This document shows, in pieces, positions 24,367-35,355 of a stretch of 64,000 nt of DNA. The stretch's first letter is position 1. The number at the start of each line of letters is the position of its first letter. This DNA is from Niallia taxi (GTDB taxonomy: Bacteria > Bacillota > Bacilli > Bacillales > Cytobacillaceae): NCBI RefSeq assembly GCF_004005475.1, contig NZ_RZTZ01000002.1:744001-808000 (forward strand), in the 5' to 3' direction. The notes beneath the pieces are model-generated. The model did no database searches. It was given only the letters and a program-made list of their open reading frames with translations, and was not told where the DNA came from. Both the position numbers and the translations under genes were made by a program.

Positions 24367-25083
24367 TTATTTTTTTCTGTACTCATGCTTGTGCCGATTG
24401 AAGGGTGTAAAATAGGAGACGGAATAATCTAAATTAATCATTTCACTATATTCAAACACCTTGCCATTTTCTAATATACCTCTATTAATAATTTTCATGG
24501 CTGCACTCCCTTTTTTACAATTAAGCAGGTCTGCATCCTCTTTAGAGATGTTAATAGCACGGTATGTTGTGATGAAATGGGAGATGATTAGCCCGCATTG
24601 CTGTACATAATCATGGACAGATTTTTTTATTTCTTCTTCGTTCAGATCTGGAAAATAAGAACAGGGAAGTACGGATGTTTCAATCTGCATCTTTTGAAAG
24701 TCGACAATTCTTATCCGTTTAAACTCCCATAATTTCTTATTTGGAACCATATGTAAATCAAAAATCTTTTCGAGCTCTTGATTTGGCTGGATTTTTTTTA
24801 AGTAAATAATTTTTGAATGGATATCCTTGAATTTTTTTTCCGTAAGTGAATTATAAATTAAAGGACTTTTATATCTAGTTTCAGACACAAAAATTCCCGA
24901 GCCCTGAATGACTTTAATACACCCAATGTTGACAAGCTTCTTTAACGCTTCTCTAATCGTATACCTTGAAACAGTATACAGATCAGAAAGCTCCCTTTCT
25001 GTCGGGAGCTTTTCTCCAGCTTTGTACTTATTCTGATAAATTTTACTGAGTATATCCTCTGCGATAAAATCTCTTTTTTTCAT
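24367..25083 (-). CDS. GntR-family regulator, HutC/UTRA type
   Basis: 238 residues. Winged helix-turn-helix at 1-68 (KLPTERELSDLYTVSRYTIR, EALKKLVNIGCIKVIQGSGI) and a UTRA ligand-binding domain from about 85 (WEFKRIRI, ETSVLPCSYFPDL, IINRGILENGKVFEY). UTRA regulators sense small sugars or phosphosugars. It lies 68 bases downstream of the RspA/ManD-like gene on the same strand and opposite a PTS gene, so it is the likely regulator of this sugar module. GAGG lies eight bases before the ATG. Confidence 0.9.
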   Translation of the reverse strand: MKKRDFIAEDILSKIYQNKYKAGEKLPTERELSDLYTVSRYTIREALKKLVNIGCIKVIQGSGIFVSETRYKSPLIYNSLTEKKFKDIHSKIIYLKKIQPNQELEKIFDLHMVPNKKLWEFKRIRIVDFQKMQIETSVLPCSYFPDLNEEEIKKSVHDYVQQCGLIISHFITTYRAINISKEDADLLNCKKGSAAMKIINRGILENGKVFEYSEMINLDYSVSYFTPFNRHKHEYRKK

Positions 25084-25151
25084 TATTTATACCTCGAAAA
25101 TTATTATCTCTCCTCGGTTCATTGTAGCATGCAAAGGTATAGGAGCGCTTG

Positions 25152-26351
25152 TTATGGTGTGTGGATTGCGCCGTTCGGCAGGCGGGACTCTGTCCACTCG
25201 TGTTTACGGTAAATAACAGGATAGGCAGCTGCCATTTCTTCGTCAAAATCTACACCAATGCCGATTTCTTCAATTGGATAAATATACCCATCCTGTACCT
25301 TCACATTACCAGGAAACATTTTTTTTGTTGTTTCATCTGGTTCTTGAATTTCCTGAATGGCTGCATTATGAAGATGGATATTTAAGTGCGTATTGACGGC
25401 AACACCAATTGGTGTCATATCAGATGGGCCATGCCATGCAAGACGAACACCAAAATTCTCACAAAGCGCTGCTAGCTTTAAGGCTGGTGTAATTCCACCT
25501 ATTTGTGAAACATGACAGCGAATAAAATCAATTTGACGATTAACAATCAGATTTCTCCATTCTACGGGATTATTAAATAATTCTCCTGTAGCAATCGGGG
25601 TGCTGCATTGATTTCTTAAGGAAACAAGCCATTCATTTTGGTCTGGAGGAAGAATATCCTCTAAAAAGTATGGTTTAAATGGTTCCAAATCCTTCGCTAG
25701 CTGCAATGCTTCATTAGGAAAAAGTCTTTCGTGAACATCATGCAGGAAATGGATAGAATACCCATATTTATCCCTGAGTGCCTGAAACATTGTGATAACG
25801 TCCTGCCGATAATTATGCTGATCAAAATATTCACCGCCAGCGTCCTTTCTGGCGAGATGCATGTTCGGGTTTTTCCCGCCGTATTTTCCCAGTTGACAGC
25901 GGATATGTCGATAACCTTTTGCCAGCAGCCGATCCACATCCTCGAAAAGCTGTTCGATTGTTAATCCATCAGCATGTGTATATGCAGCAATAGCATTTTT
26001 GGATTTTCCGCCAAGCAGTTGATAAAGAGGCATGCCAGCTAATTTTGCTTTTATGTCCCATAATGCCATGTCAATGCCAGCAATAGCATTATTGATAACA
26101 GGACCGTTTCTCCAATAAGAATTAACCATCATTACTTGCCAAATGTCTTCTATATGATTTGCATCACGATTTATGAGCAGCGGTTTTAAATACTCTTCGA
26201 TTATTGTTTGAACAGCTAATGGTCGTTGTTGAAATGTGGCACATCCGTAACCGTAAACACCATTATTCGTTTCTACTTTAACAACGACAAGATTATGCCG
26301 ATGCGGATTTGTTACAAATGATTTTATGTCAGTAATTATTGTTGGTTCCAA
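25152..26351 (-). CDS. Enolase-superfamily sugar-acid dehydratase, RspA/ManD type
   Basis: 399 residues. N-terminal capping domain, then the (beta/alpha)7-beta barrel. Expected metal ligands are seen at HDVHE (Asp), FLEDILPP (Glu) and ATGELF (Glu), with the C-terminal [13 protein letters not shown] His motif typical of D-mannonate dehydratase and starvation-sensing RspA. These Mg enzymes dehydrate aldonic acids such as D-mannonate or D-gluconate, though many RspA-like members are very slow. TTG start follows AAAGGAGA. It faces a PTS EIIBC gene across a palindromic operator, suggesting one inducible sugar pathway. No kinase or aldolase is present. Confidence 0.85.
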   Translation of the reverse strand: MEPTIITDIKSFVTNPHRHNLVVVKVETNNGVYGYGCATFQQRPLAVQTIIEEYLKPLLINRDANHIEDIWQVMMVNSYWRNGPVINNAIAGIDMALWDIKAKLAGMPLYQLLGGKSKNAIAAYTHADGLTIEQLFEDVDRLLAKGYRHIRCQLGKYGGKNPNMHLARKDAGGEYFDQHNYRQDVITMFQALRDKYGYSIHFLHDVHERLFPNEALQLAKDLEPFKPYFLEDILPPDQNEWLVSLRNQCSTPIATGELFNNPVEWRNLIVNRQIDFIRCHVSQIGGITPALKLAALCENFGVRLAWHGPSDMTPIGVAVNTHLNIHLHNAAIQEIQEPDETTKKMFPGNVKVQDGYIYPIEEIGIGVDFDEEMAAAYPVIYRKHEWTESRLPNGAIHTP

Positions 26352-26545
26352 CTCTTAATCTCCTTTTCTCTCGCTTTTTTCGTCAAATCAAAGCCTTATA
26401 ATGACTCCATTAAAGCATATGGAAAAACAACGAGTCAATTTGGTCAGGGAAGTACTTCATATACATTAATTTACCGTACCAATATATTATCAAATAGATG
26501 GTGAAAGCCAGCTGCAGCAACGGTCTCCATAATAATGGGTGCTTT

Positions 26546-26610
26546 TTTAACCGCTTTCATAGTAAGCGGTGCTATGCTATTATGACCTTGTCAAATCAAG
26601 GTTCTATAAT
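26546..26610 (+). promoter_or_regulatory. PTS promoter with palindromic operator and cre-like site
   Basis: ACCGCTT (26550-26556) and AAGCGGT (26564-26570) form an inverted repeat just upstream of a probable -35 (ATGACC 26582-26587) and TATAAT (26605-26610). TTTAACCGCTTTCA (26546-26559) also fits 12 of 14 positions of the CcpA cre consensus. It is a likely regulator site for the GntR protein and for catabolite control, placed between divergent genes. Confidence 0.6.
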
Positions 26611-26654
26611 TAATGTTAATCTGCATTTACTTGATAATGAGAGGATGCTTTAGG

Positions 26655-28046
26655 ATGAAGGAAAAAGAAGCTGTTAAAAGAATCATAGAAAATGTTGGCG
26701 GGAAAGATAATATTAAGAAGGCATGGCATTGCATGACAAGATTACGGTTTGATTTAGTCGATCAAGCAAAAATTGATCATGAAAGTGTTAAGCAAGTTAA
26801 CGGAGTTATTGGAGAACAGCTGCAAAATGATCAATATCAAGTGATTATTGGTACAAATGTGCAAGTCTATTATAATGCTTTAATGGAAGAATTAGAGGTA
26901 GATGAAAATACAATTAGCACAATAGAGGAAAAGAGCAGTAAAGGAATGTTTGGCAGATTATTGGATGTAGTTTCAGGTGTGTTTGGACCAATTGTGCCTG
27001 CCATTGCAGGAGCGGGAATGATAAAAGGGGTTTTGGCTGGTTTAATAGCTTTAAACATTTTGTCAAAGGAAAGTGAAACGGTTGTTATCTTAGATTTAAT
27101 TGCTAGTGGAGTCTTTTATTTTCTGCCATTCTTCTTAGCAGCATCTGCAGCAAAAATCTTTAAAACAAATCAATACTTAGCGATAGCAGTAGCAGGAGGG
27201 CTGATGTACCCGACGTTGCTTGATGCGGCGAAGCTTGGAGAAATAACCAAGTATTATTTTCTAGGGCTGCCGATACCTGTTATTAATTACTCAGGTACTG
27301 TTATTCCCATTATTTTATCTGTGTGGGCATTAAGCTATATACATAGATGGGTAGATAAATGGATGCCAAGTGTATTGAGAACCGTATTTACGCCAACATT
27401 GACTTTATTCCTTGTTATTCCAGTTACACTTATTGTAACAGGTCCTTTAGGCAGCTATGTTGGGAGGGGCCTGGCATATATGGTTGAATTTTTGTTTAAT
27501 GTGTCTCCGATTTTGGCAGGTGTTGTCATGGGTGGGGCGAGACCGATTGAAATCGTTTTTGGTGTTCACCATGCTATCACACCGATAGCCTTGCAAAATT
27601 TTGCGGATAAAGGATACGACATGCTGATGCCAATGATGTTCATGACAAATATGGCGATTGCTGGTGCGACCTTTGCAATGTTTTTCAAAGCGAATAGTAA
27701 AACAGAAAAGTCAGTGATACTATCTGCAACCATTTCAGCCATACTTGGCATAACGGAACCTGCTTTATTTGGAGTTTTAATCAGGAACAAAAAGGCATTT
27801 ATTGCGTGTACAATCGGCAGTACGATTGCTGCGACATTCTTTGCTGTCATGGGGGTGAGAATATACGGGTATATTCTTTCAAGTATTGTAAGTCTTGTTG
27901 CATATGTCGGACCGTATTTTCCGTATGCAATTGCAGGTATCATTATCGCAATTGGAACAGCCTTTTCCATCACGTTTTTGACGGTAAAAAAGAATTCATT
28001 TGGGGCGGGGCATAAAGATACTCCCGTTCAGAAAATAAGTGGATAA
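26655..28046 (+). CDS. PTS EIIBC, beta-glucoside (Bgl) family, no EIIA
   Basis: 463 residues from ATG 26655; upstream in-frame ATGs at 26613 and 26637 lack a ribosome site. EIIB domain at 1-80 with phosphorylated Cys26 (WHCMTRLRF; the family usually has HCATRLR). EIIC spans about 95-455 with ten or so helices and the substrate loop GITEPALFG. Imports and phosphorylates a sugar using phosphate passed from EI, HPr and an EIIA. No EIIA domain is fused or adjacent, so it must borrow one, possibly that of BglP (30977). It is divergent from the RspA-like gene, suggesting a shared substrate pathway. Confidence 0.9.
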   Translation: MKEKEAVKRIIENVGGKDNIKKAWHCMTRLRFDLVDQAKIDHESVKQVNGVIGEQLQNDQYQVIIGTNVQVYYNALMEELEVDENTISTIEEKSSKGMFGRLLDVVSGVFGPIVPAIAGAGMIKGVLAGLIALNILSKESETVVILDLIASGVFYFLPFFLAASAAKIFKTNQYLAIAVAGGLMYPTLLDAAKLGEITKYYFLGLPIPVINYSGTVIPIILSVWALSYIHRWVDKWMPSVLRTVFTPTLTLFLVIPVTLIVTGPLGSYVGRGLAYMVEFLFNVSPILAGVVMGGARPIEIVFGVHHAITPIALQNFADKGYDMLMPMMFMTNMAIAGATFAMFFKANSKTEKSVILSATISAILGITEPALFGVLIRNKKAFIACTIGSTIAATFFAVMGVRIYGYILSSIVSLVAYVGPYFPYAIAGIIIAIGTAFSITFLTVKKNSFGAGHKDTPVQKISG

Positions 28047-28051
28047 TAATT

Positions 28052-28084
28052 AGAGGGGTGTCTCCCTTTAGGGGAGGTCCCTCT
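28052..28084. terminator. Hairpin between convergent PTS and LysR genes
   Basis: AGAGGG / CCCTCT outer stem with CTCCC / GGGAG inside; no T-run. Confidence 0.5.
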
Positions 28085-28089
28085 GACTA

Positions 28090-29016
28090 TTAAACGAATG
28101 CCTCTATTGGTGATCTTTGATTAATTAATTTTTTTATGATAGATAGGTAGCTTTGCATAACCTCATTGTTTGCCACTGATTTCGGATAGACAGCCCATAT
28201 TTCCCGATACAAATAATCGGGACTTTTAAAGGGCAATACAATAATATCTCCTGATGCATAATCTTGGTGATTAATAAGGGAAAAATCATCGAGTGCACAG
28301 ATGGCATGGCCATCCTTAACAACATTTCTTATTAGTGCACTATTATTGGAGGTAACAAAAACAGGGTTGGTTTCCAAGCCTGTTTTTTTCACAAGCTCTT
28401 TATGTGTGGATGTTTCCAGGACGGCAATACTTTCATTTACTAAATCTTCCTTCGTCAGAAATTTTCTAGTAGATAAAGGAGAATGCTTACTTAATGCAAT
28501 ACAGACATAGCTTTGATAAAATGGCTCAATATGGATGGAACTGCTATTTTCTAACAGATTTCTGTTCTCAACAATTAAGGATAGGTCGAGTGACCCATCA
28601 TTTTTTGTGATCTTTGAGACGATATCCTCATGCATACCCTCTTGTATTTCAACCTTCAAATCCTTATATTTCTCCTTTAGGGACATAAGAGCAAGATAGC
28701 CTACATTTCCGAATGTTGGAGAAAAGGCAATTCTTAAAGGCAAGCATTGCTGTCCATTTTCCATTCTTTGCACTTCGTCATATAGCTCTTTATACTTACA
28801 CTGCAGCTCGAATGCGCGTTTCAGGACAATTTTTCCTTCAGGTGTTGGATTAGTCCCTTTGTTGGAGCGCTGAAAAATAGTGACCCCTAAATTTAGTTCT
28901 ATTTGCAGGATGGATTGGCTGATTGCAGAAGGCGTTATATGCAGATTATCTGCTGCTTTCCTGATAGACCTTTCCTTCGCCACTTCCAACAAATAATCAA
29001 TTTGTTCTATATTCAT
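28090..29016 (-). CDS. LysR-family transcriptional regulator
   Basis: 308 residues from ATG 29016 (GGAGG lies seven bases upstream; the earlier in-frame ATG at 29022 abuts it). N-terminal helix-turn-helix: EQIDYLLEVAKERSIRKAAD then NLHITPSAISQSI. The C-terminal effector domain has the usual two lobes. It is convergent with the PTS gene and has no divergent partner, so its target is unclear; the nearby PTS/RspA module is one option. Not close to the CidR-like protein at 8327. Confidence 0.88.
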   Translation of the reverse strand: MNIEQIDYLLEVAKERSIRKAADNLHITPSAISQSILQIELNLGVTIFQRSNKGTNPTPEGKIVLKRAFELQCKYKELYDEVQRMENGQQCLPLRIAFSPTFGNVGYLALMSLKEKYKDLKVEIQEGMHEDIVSKITKNDGSLDLSLIVENRNLLENSSSIHIEPFYQSYVCIALSKHSPLSTRKFLTKEDLVNESIAVLETSTHKELVKKTGLETNPVFVTSNNSALIRNVVKDGHAICALDDFSLINHQDYASGDIIVLPFKSPDYLYREIWAVYPKSVANNEVMQSYLSIIKKLINQRSPIEAFV

Positions 29017-29394
29017 TTTCATCCTCCTACCTAAAAAAATACTTAAATGATTGTCCAACTTTATTACTGTTCTTATAGTACTTAATATTCGCCTTTTATT
29101 AGTCTCAATAATAAAATGGAGAATTTCAATTTAGAGACAAAAAGGAATTAAATAACTAGCTATTGTTCCTATTTTTGACTATTGATGTTTTGATAAGCAA
29201 ACATAGCAAGGGTTTTTCGTTGGAAGTAAGAAGAGGCAGGTGATTGAGATGAGCAATAAAGAATTGGAGCACGGATGAAGTGAAATTACTGCAACACTTT
29301 TAAACAGAATAGAATTAAGGGTGGAACAAGGTATTCCAAGCTGCTCGAAAAGGCGTTAAAAGGAAGTAAAAACAGACTGCCGATTGACAGCCTG
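29017..29394. other. Intergenic stretch with a possible decayed gene
   Basis: No intact gene. On the plus strand GAGGCAGGTGATTGAG precedes ATG 29250, but the frame stops after nine codons; the neighbouring frame reads NWSTDEVKLLQHF, resembling a short Myb/SANT-type helix, and further downstream in the first frame comes RIELRVEQGIPSCSKRR. It could be a frameshifted small DNA-binding gene. Weak evidence. Confidence 0.25.
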
Positions 29395-29823
29395 TTAGCT
29401 TCCTTTATAATATTTTACAAGCTTGATTTCAAGTCCATTTACTTTTTCGCTTTTTAACCGAGGTGCAGTGCCGCCAATATTCGGTGCGTCAATTTCGAGG
29501 ACTACTGTATCCGTAAATGTTTCGCCATCAGGCTCTCCGACAAGAATGGACAGCTTTACTTCATACCAGCCATTGTAACTGTCTTTGCCTGTTTGCTTCT
29601 GCATAATGGCAACATCTTCTACCTTTATTGGATTTACAATCATTTCCTTCCCATATTGGTCCTGAACGATTTTGTTTAATTTTGGCTCAAATATAGAGAA
29701 AAGAATATCCTCCGTTGTAAAGTAACCATCGACTCTTTCTGCTTTTGTTTCCGTTTTGGCATAAATATAATGTCCATTTGCGAAAATCATTAAACCTACA
29801 AGTAAAAATAGCAGATTTTTCAT
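29395..29823 (-). CDS. Secreted DUF3888-type protein
   Basis: 142 residues with an N-terminal signal peptide (KNLLFLLVGLMIFANGHYIYA). The mature part (TTEDILFSIFEPKLNKIV, YGKEMIV, WYEVKLSILV) fits the DUF3888 family of small exported Bacillus proteins. Function unknown. Downstream of and on the same strand as a DUF421 membrane protein, 33 bases away, a pairing I recall from Bacillus genomes; they are probably co-transcribed. Confidence 0.78.
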   Translation of the reverse strand: MKNLLFLLVGLMIFANGHYIYAKTETKAERVDGYFTTEDILFSIFEPKLNKIVQDQYGKEMIVNPIKVEDVAIMQKQTGKDSYNGWYEVKLSILVGEPDGETFTDTVVLEIDAPNIGGTAPRLKSEKVNGLEIKLVKYYKGS

Positions 29824-29856
29824 TTTGTCATTTACCTTCCTTCCATATTTATGTTG

Positions 29857-30555
29857 TCACTGATTTGGAGATTTATTATATGTTGCCACTTGTAGTCCTT
29901 TATCTTCCTGCCATTCAGCATAAAGGACATCTTTATAATCTGAAATTTGCTGTTGAGATAACTGTTTCTTCAGCCAGCCTTCGTTAAATTGGAGTGTTTT
30001 TAAATTTTGTTTATTCACTTTACCATCAAGCACTAATGCATATGCAAGCCGTACTTTTTTTTCTGGTATCTGTAAATCTTCATTAGTAGGAGCACCGTAT
30101 GAATGCTTTGGCGCAACACTAATATTACCATCCTGTTCCAAAATGACATACTCTGCGTCAAATAAAGAAAAATAGCCTTGTTTTCTTAAAAGATGCTGAA
30201 GCTGACTTAAATCAATATGATTTTTTTTTAACGCTTTAAAGTCAATTTCTCCTTTATTCACAAGCATGGATGGTTTTCCTTCAAAGAAGCTGCGCAGTAT
30301 AAATGATTTTTGTGTCAGTAACTCAACAAGGTAGATAAGTAGACCCCAAAGTAAAATGCTGTATACGATATCAAGCACACCTGTACGCTCATCAAAAATA
30401 GAATCTCCTACGAAATTCCCTAATACCATTCCAGTTATAAAGTCAAAGGGGGTAATTTGCGAAAATTGAATCTTACCTAGTATTTTCAGCATTAACAGAA
30501 GTGTAAAAAACCCGACACATAATTCCACTGTGATATCAACTAACATTTTCTTCAC
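29857..30555 (-). CDS. DUF421 membrane protein (YetF/YdfR type)
   Basis: 232 residues. Three N-terminal helices (ELCVGFFTLLLMLKILG; FDFITGMVLGNFVGDSI; IVYSILLWGLLIYLVEL) and a cytosolic C-domain with the family stretch GKPSMLVNKGEID and LQHLLRKQGYFSLFDAEYVILE. DUF421 proteins such as YetF affect spore or membrane properties; the activity is unknown. Co-directional with the DUF3888 gene. Confidence 0.88.
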   Translation of the reverse strand: MKKMLVDITVELCVGFFTLLLMLKILGKIQFSQITPFDFITGMVLGNFVGDSIFDERTGVLDIVYSILLWGLLIYLVELLTQKSFILRSFFEGKPSMLVNKGEIDFKALKKNHIDLSQLQHLLRKQGYFSLFDAEYVILEQDGNISVAPKHSYGAPTNEDLQIPEKKVRLAYALVLDGKVNKQNLKTLQFNEGWLKKQLSQQQISDYKDVLYAEWQEDKGLQVATYNKSPNQ

Positions 30556-30779
30556 CTATTATCTTTTTAATTAATTTGCTTAAAGGCATGGTAAACTATA
30601 CAGAAATTTCATCCGTTTATATAATGCGGAAAATCACCTGAAATATACAAAAGCTGGTCATTTTTCCATAGAGAATCAAAAAAGCAGTATAAACTACCGA
30701 TAATTTATAAAATAGACAGGCTTGAATCATGGTTACATGCTTAAATCAATTAATCTGTAATAGATAAAAAATATTTTAT
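30556..30779. other. Intergenic stretch, divergent upstream region
   Basis: AT-rich, no gene seen. It should hold the DUF421 promoter on the minus strand; no strong consensus was picked out. Confidence 0.35.
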
Positions 30780-30816
30780 TGAAAGCGTTGACATGAAATC
30801 GTTCTCATGATAAATT
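30780..30816 (+). promoter_or_regulatory. bglP promoter overlapped by a perfect cre site
   Basis: TGAAAGCGTTGACA (30780-30793) matches the CcpA cre consensus completely and contains the -35 TTGACA (30788-30793); -10 candidate TAAATT (30811-30816) at 17-base spacing. Glucose repression by direct block of the -35 is expected. Confidence 0.85.
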
Positions 30817-30852
30817 AAACCTATCAAATAACAACTTAATAAGTTCCTTGAT

Positions 30853-30932
30853 GGAATGTTACCTTAAGTGGGCATAACCTGAACTGACTAGAACACGCTT
30901 TTATAGTGTGATTTAGTGGGCTCAGGTTTTTT
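30853..30932 (+). promoter_or_regulatory. RAT antiterminator overlapping an intrinsic terminator in the bglP leader
   Basis: 30853-30882 fits a BglG/LicT-type ribonucleic antiterminator (GGAATGTTAC ... GGGCATAACC). Its 3' end is also the 5' arm (AACCTGA, 30876-30882) of a terminator closing with CAGGTT and a T-run (30923-30932). The two structures exclude each other. LicT, encoded at 34516, would stabilise the RAT when beta-glucosides are present. Confidence 0.88.
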
Positions 30933-30976
30933 ATTTGGCAAAAACCAAAAATAGAGAAAAGAAGGAAGGGTCAAAA

Positions 30977-32896
30977 ATGAAATATGAGCAGCTGGCAAAA
31001 GACATTATTGCTAATGTAGGTGGAAAAGAAAACGTTTCCAATGTGGTCCATTGTATTACACGCCTTCGCTTTAAGCTAAAGGATGAAGGAAAAGCAAATA
31101 CAGAGGTATTAAAAAACATGGATGATGTTGTTACAGTCATGAAAAGCGGCGGACAATATCAAGTCGTTATCGGAAACCATGTACCTGATGTATACAAAGC
31201 TGTAGTTACAGTTGGTGGCTTTCAAGGTCAGGAGCAAGTGGAGGAAGATGAAGGACCAAAAGGTTCCCTTTTCAGCCGCTTTATTGATATGATTTCTAGC
31301 ATTTTTACACCAGTCCTTGGTGTGTTAGCCGCATCAGGTATGATCAAAGGCTTTAATGCATTATTTGTTGCACTTGGCTGGCTGGAAAATACATCTGGCA
31401 CCTACCAAATCTTAAATGCTGCCGGTGATGCACTATTTTATTTCTTGCCAATCTTCTTAGGATATACAGCAATCAAAAAGTTCGGTGGTACACCGTTCAT
31501 CGGAATGGCGATCGGAGCAGCATTAGTATACCCGACCCTTTCGACCTTAACAACAGGAGACCCGCTGTACACAGTATTTGCAGGTACAATGTTTGAATCA
31601 CCAATTTATGTTACGTTTTTAGGAATTCCCGTTATTTTAATGTCTTATTCATCATCCGTTATACCAATTATTCTTTCTACGTTCTTTGCAGCAAAAGTAG
31701 AAAAATGGCTTCGTAGCTTTATTCCAGATGTTGTTAAAACATTTGTAGTGCCATTATTAACATTATTAATTGTTATTCCAATTACATTTATGGTCATTGG
31801 CCCGATTGCAACATGGGCAAGCAGCTTGATCGGTGCAGGTTCATTATTCCTTTATAACTTAAGTCCATTAATTGCAGGGATTTTGCTTGGCGGTCTATGG
31901 CAAGTAATCGTTATTTTCGGTCTTCATTGGGGCTTAGTGCCAATTGCGATCAACAATGTGGCGACAATGGGCTTCGATACAATTCTTGCAACAGTATTTG
32001 CCGCATCATTCGCCCAAATTGGTGCAGTTCTTGCAATCTTAATTAAAACAAAAGATAAAAAGTTGAAATCATTGAGTATACCAGCATTCATTTCCGGTAT
32101 CTTCGGTGTAACAGAGCCGGCTATTTACGGAATTACCTTACCATTAAAGAAACCATTTATCATCAGCTGTATCGGTGCAGCAGCAGGTGGAGCTATTTTA
32201 GGTCTTGCTAATGTAAAGGGTTACATTATTGGCGGTCTTGGAATTTTTGGAATTCCAACATACATTAGTCCTGATGGTCTTGGCATGGATTTATGGGGGG
32301 CACTAATTGCAATCGTTGTAGCATTCATTGTTGCTTTCATCTTAACGTACTTGTTTGGCGGAATTGGCAAAGAAAAAGCTGCAAGTACTAATGCAGAAGT
32401 AAAATCTGCTTCAAATGAAGTAGCTGCAACAACAGCAGTACAGCATGAGGTTATCATTAGTCCATTAAATGGTGAAGTGAAAGCATTATCAGAAGTAGAA
32501 GATGCAGCATTTTCAACAGGTGCATTAGGACATGGCCTTGCAATTGAACCAACAGAAGGGAAGCTTTATGCTCCAGTTTCTGGAACAGTATCAGCATTAT
32601 TCCCAACAAATCATGCCATTGGTATTACGACTGATTCTGGTGCAGATATTTTAATTCATATTGGGATGGATACTGTACAATTTGAAGGAAAATACTTTAA
32701 AGCATATACAGTCCAAGGTGAATACGTGGAAAAAGGCCAATTGCTTATTGAGTTTGACATCGAAGAAATTCGTAAAGCAGGTAAGTTGTTAACAACACCT
32801 GTTGTTGTAACAAACTATAAGGATTACAGCATGGAGTTGACTAATAAAAAGCAAGTCACTACAGTAGATGAGCTGTTCAAATTAGATGTAAAATAA
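30977..32896 (+). CDS. bglP: Beta-glucoside PTS permease EIIBCA BglP
   Basis: 639 residues from ATG 30977 (GAAGGAAGGG upstream); a TTG at 30935 lies by the terminator T-run and is unlikely. Order EIIB (phospho-Cys26 in VVHCITRLRF), EIIC (about 100-470, with GVTEPAIYGITLPLKKP), and fused EIIA (about 490-639; GHGLAIEP and phospho-His561 in ILIHIGMDTVQ). It imports aryl-beta-glucosides such as salicin or arbutin and cellobiose-like sugars as 6-phosphates, and phosphorylates LicT for feedback. First gene of bglP-bglH(-licT). Its EIIA could also serve the EIIA-less PTS at 26655. Confidence 0.95.
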   Translation: MKYEQLAKDIIANVGGKENVSNVVHCITRLRFKLKDEGKANTEVLKNMDDVVTVMKSGGQYQVVIGNHVPDVYKAVVTVGGFQGQEQVEEDEGPKGSLFSRFIDMISSIFTPVLGVLAASGMIKGFNALFVALGWLENTSGTYQILNAAGDALFYFLPIFLGYTAIKKFGGTPFIGMAIGAALVYPTLSTLTTGDPLYTVFAGTMFESPIYVTFLGIPVILMSYSSSVIPIILSTFFAAKVEKWLRSFIPDVVKTFVVPLLTLLIVIPITFMVIGPIATWASSLIGAGSLFLYNLSPLIAGILLGGLWQVIVIFGLHWGLVPIAINNVATMGFDTILATVFAASFAQIGAVLAILIKTKDKKLKSLSIPAFISGIFGVTEPAIYGITLPLKKPFIISCIGAAAGGAILGLANVKGYIIGGLGIFGIPTYISPDGLGMDLWGALIAIVVAFIVAFILTYLFGGIGKEKAASTNAEVKSASNEVAATTAVQHEVIISPLNGEVKALSEVEDAAFSTGALGHGLAIEPTEGKLYAPVSGTVSALFPTNHAIGITTDSGADILIHIGMDTVQFEGKYFKAYTVQGEYVEKGQLLIEFDIEEIRKAGKLLTTPVVVTNYKDYSMELTNKKQVTTVDELFKLDVK

Positions 32897-32907
32897 TAGT
32901 GAGGTAG

Positions 32908-34386
<1,479 letters not shown>

Positions 34387-34399
34387 AGAAAACACCTTT

Positions 34400-34433
34400 A
34401 GGAAAGCGAGTCAGTTGCTTTCCTTCTTTTGAA
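34400..34433 (+). terminator. Terminator after bglH
   Basis: AGGAAAGC / GCTTTCCT stem with a TTCTTTT tail; separates bglPH from licT, though read-through is possible. Confidence 0.75.
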
Positions 34434-34515
34434 TTTTCGAAAAATAATCCTTTTAGATTCCTATTTTCCATTATATTATAAGTAATAGAACGATAATAAA
34501 CGAATAGGTGGTTAC

Positions 34516-35346
34516 ATGAGAATAGCCAAAGTATTTAATAATAATGTCATTAGCGTATTGGATGACAACCAGGAAGAGCTCATCATCATCGGAAAAGGTC
34601 TTGCATGGCAAAAAAAGCCAGGAGATATTGTGGACGAAGAGAAAATTGAAAAGATTTTTGAGCTGAAAAACAAAGATATTTCACAGAAATTTAAAACCCT
34701 TCTATATGAAGTTCCCCTTGAATATATGGAAGTGACCGAAGAAATCATCAAGCTTGCAAAAAGCAGACTTGGTAGAACCTTCACCGACAGTTTTTATATT
34801 TCTTTAACAGATCATGTCCACTTTGCTGTGGAAAGAATTCAACAAGGACATATAATCAACAATGCATTATTATGGGAAATTAAAAGGTTTTACAAAGATG
34901 AATATACAATCGGCAAAGAAGCATTGCGTATGCTGAAGGAGAAATTCGGTGTCGAATTACCTGAGGATGAAGCGGGATTCATTGCGATGCATATCGTGAA
35001 TGCTGGTCTTAGTGAAGAGATGCCAGATGTTGCGAACATCACAAAGGTCATGCAAGACATTCTTAATATCGTTAAATATCATTATAAAATGGAGTTTGAT
35101 GAAGAATCATTGAATTATTTTCGGTTTCTCACTCATTTGAAGTTTTTTGGTCAAAGATTGTACAGCAAAACGTATTTGCAGGATGACGATCCATTTTTGT
35201 ATGATGCCTTTAGACAAAAGCATCCAGGAAGCTTTGAATGTACAGAGAAAATCAGTGAATATATTATGAAGCAATTCGACTATAGCATTACAAATAATGA
35301 AAAGCTGTATTTGGCAATCCATGTCCAACGGCTTGTCAGCAGATAA
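34516..35346 (+). CDS. licT: Transcription antiterminator LicT (BglG family)
   Basis: 276 residues. N-terminal RNA-binding CAT domain (MRIAKVFNNNVISVLDDNQE), then two PTS regulation domains: PRD1 with the DHVHFAVER His motif and AMHIVNAG, PRD2 ending in LAIHVQRL. Unphosphorylated at PRD1 and phosphorylated at PRD2, such proteins dimerise, bind the RAT leader and prevent termination. The cognate RAT lies in the bglP leader at 30853. In B. subtilis licT precedes bglS; here it follows bglH and may have its own promoter in the 130-base gap. Confidence 0.94.
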   Translation: MRIAKVFNNNVISVLDDNQEELIIIGKGLAWQKKPGDIVDEEKIEKIFELKNKDISQKFKTLLYEVPLEYMEVTEEIIKLAKSRLGRTFTDSFYISLTDHVHFAVERIQQGHIINNALLWEIKRFYKDEYTIGKEALRMLKEKFGVELPEDEAGFIAMHIVNAGLSEEMPDVANITKVMQDILNIVKYHYKMEFDEESLNYFRFLTHLKFFGQRLYSKTYLQDDDPFLYDAFRQKHPGSFECTEKISEYIMKQFDYSITNNEKLYLAIHVQRLVSR

Positions 35347-35355
35347 TATAGTCAT

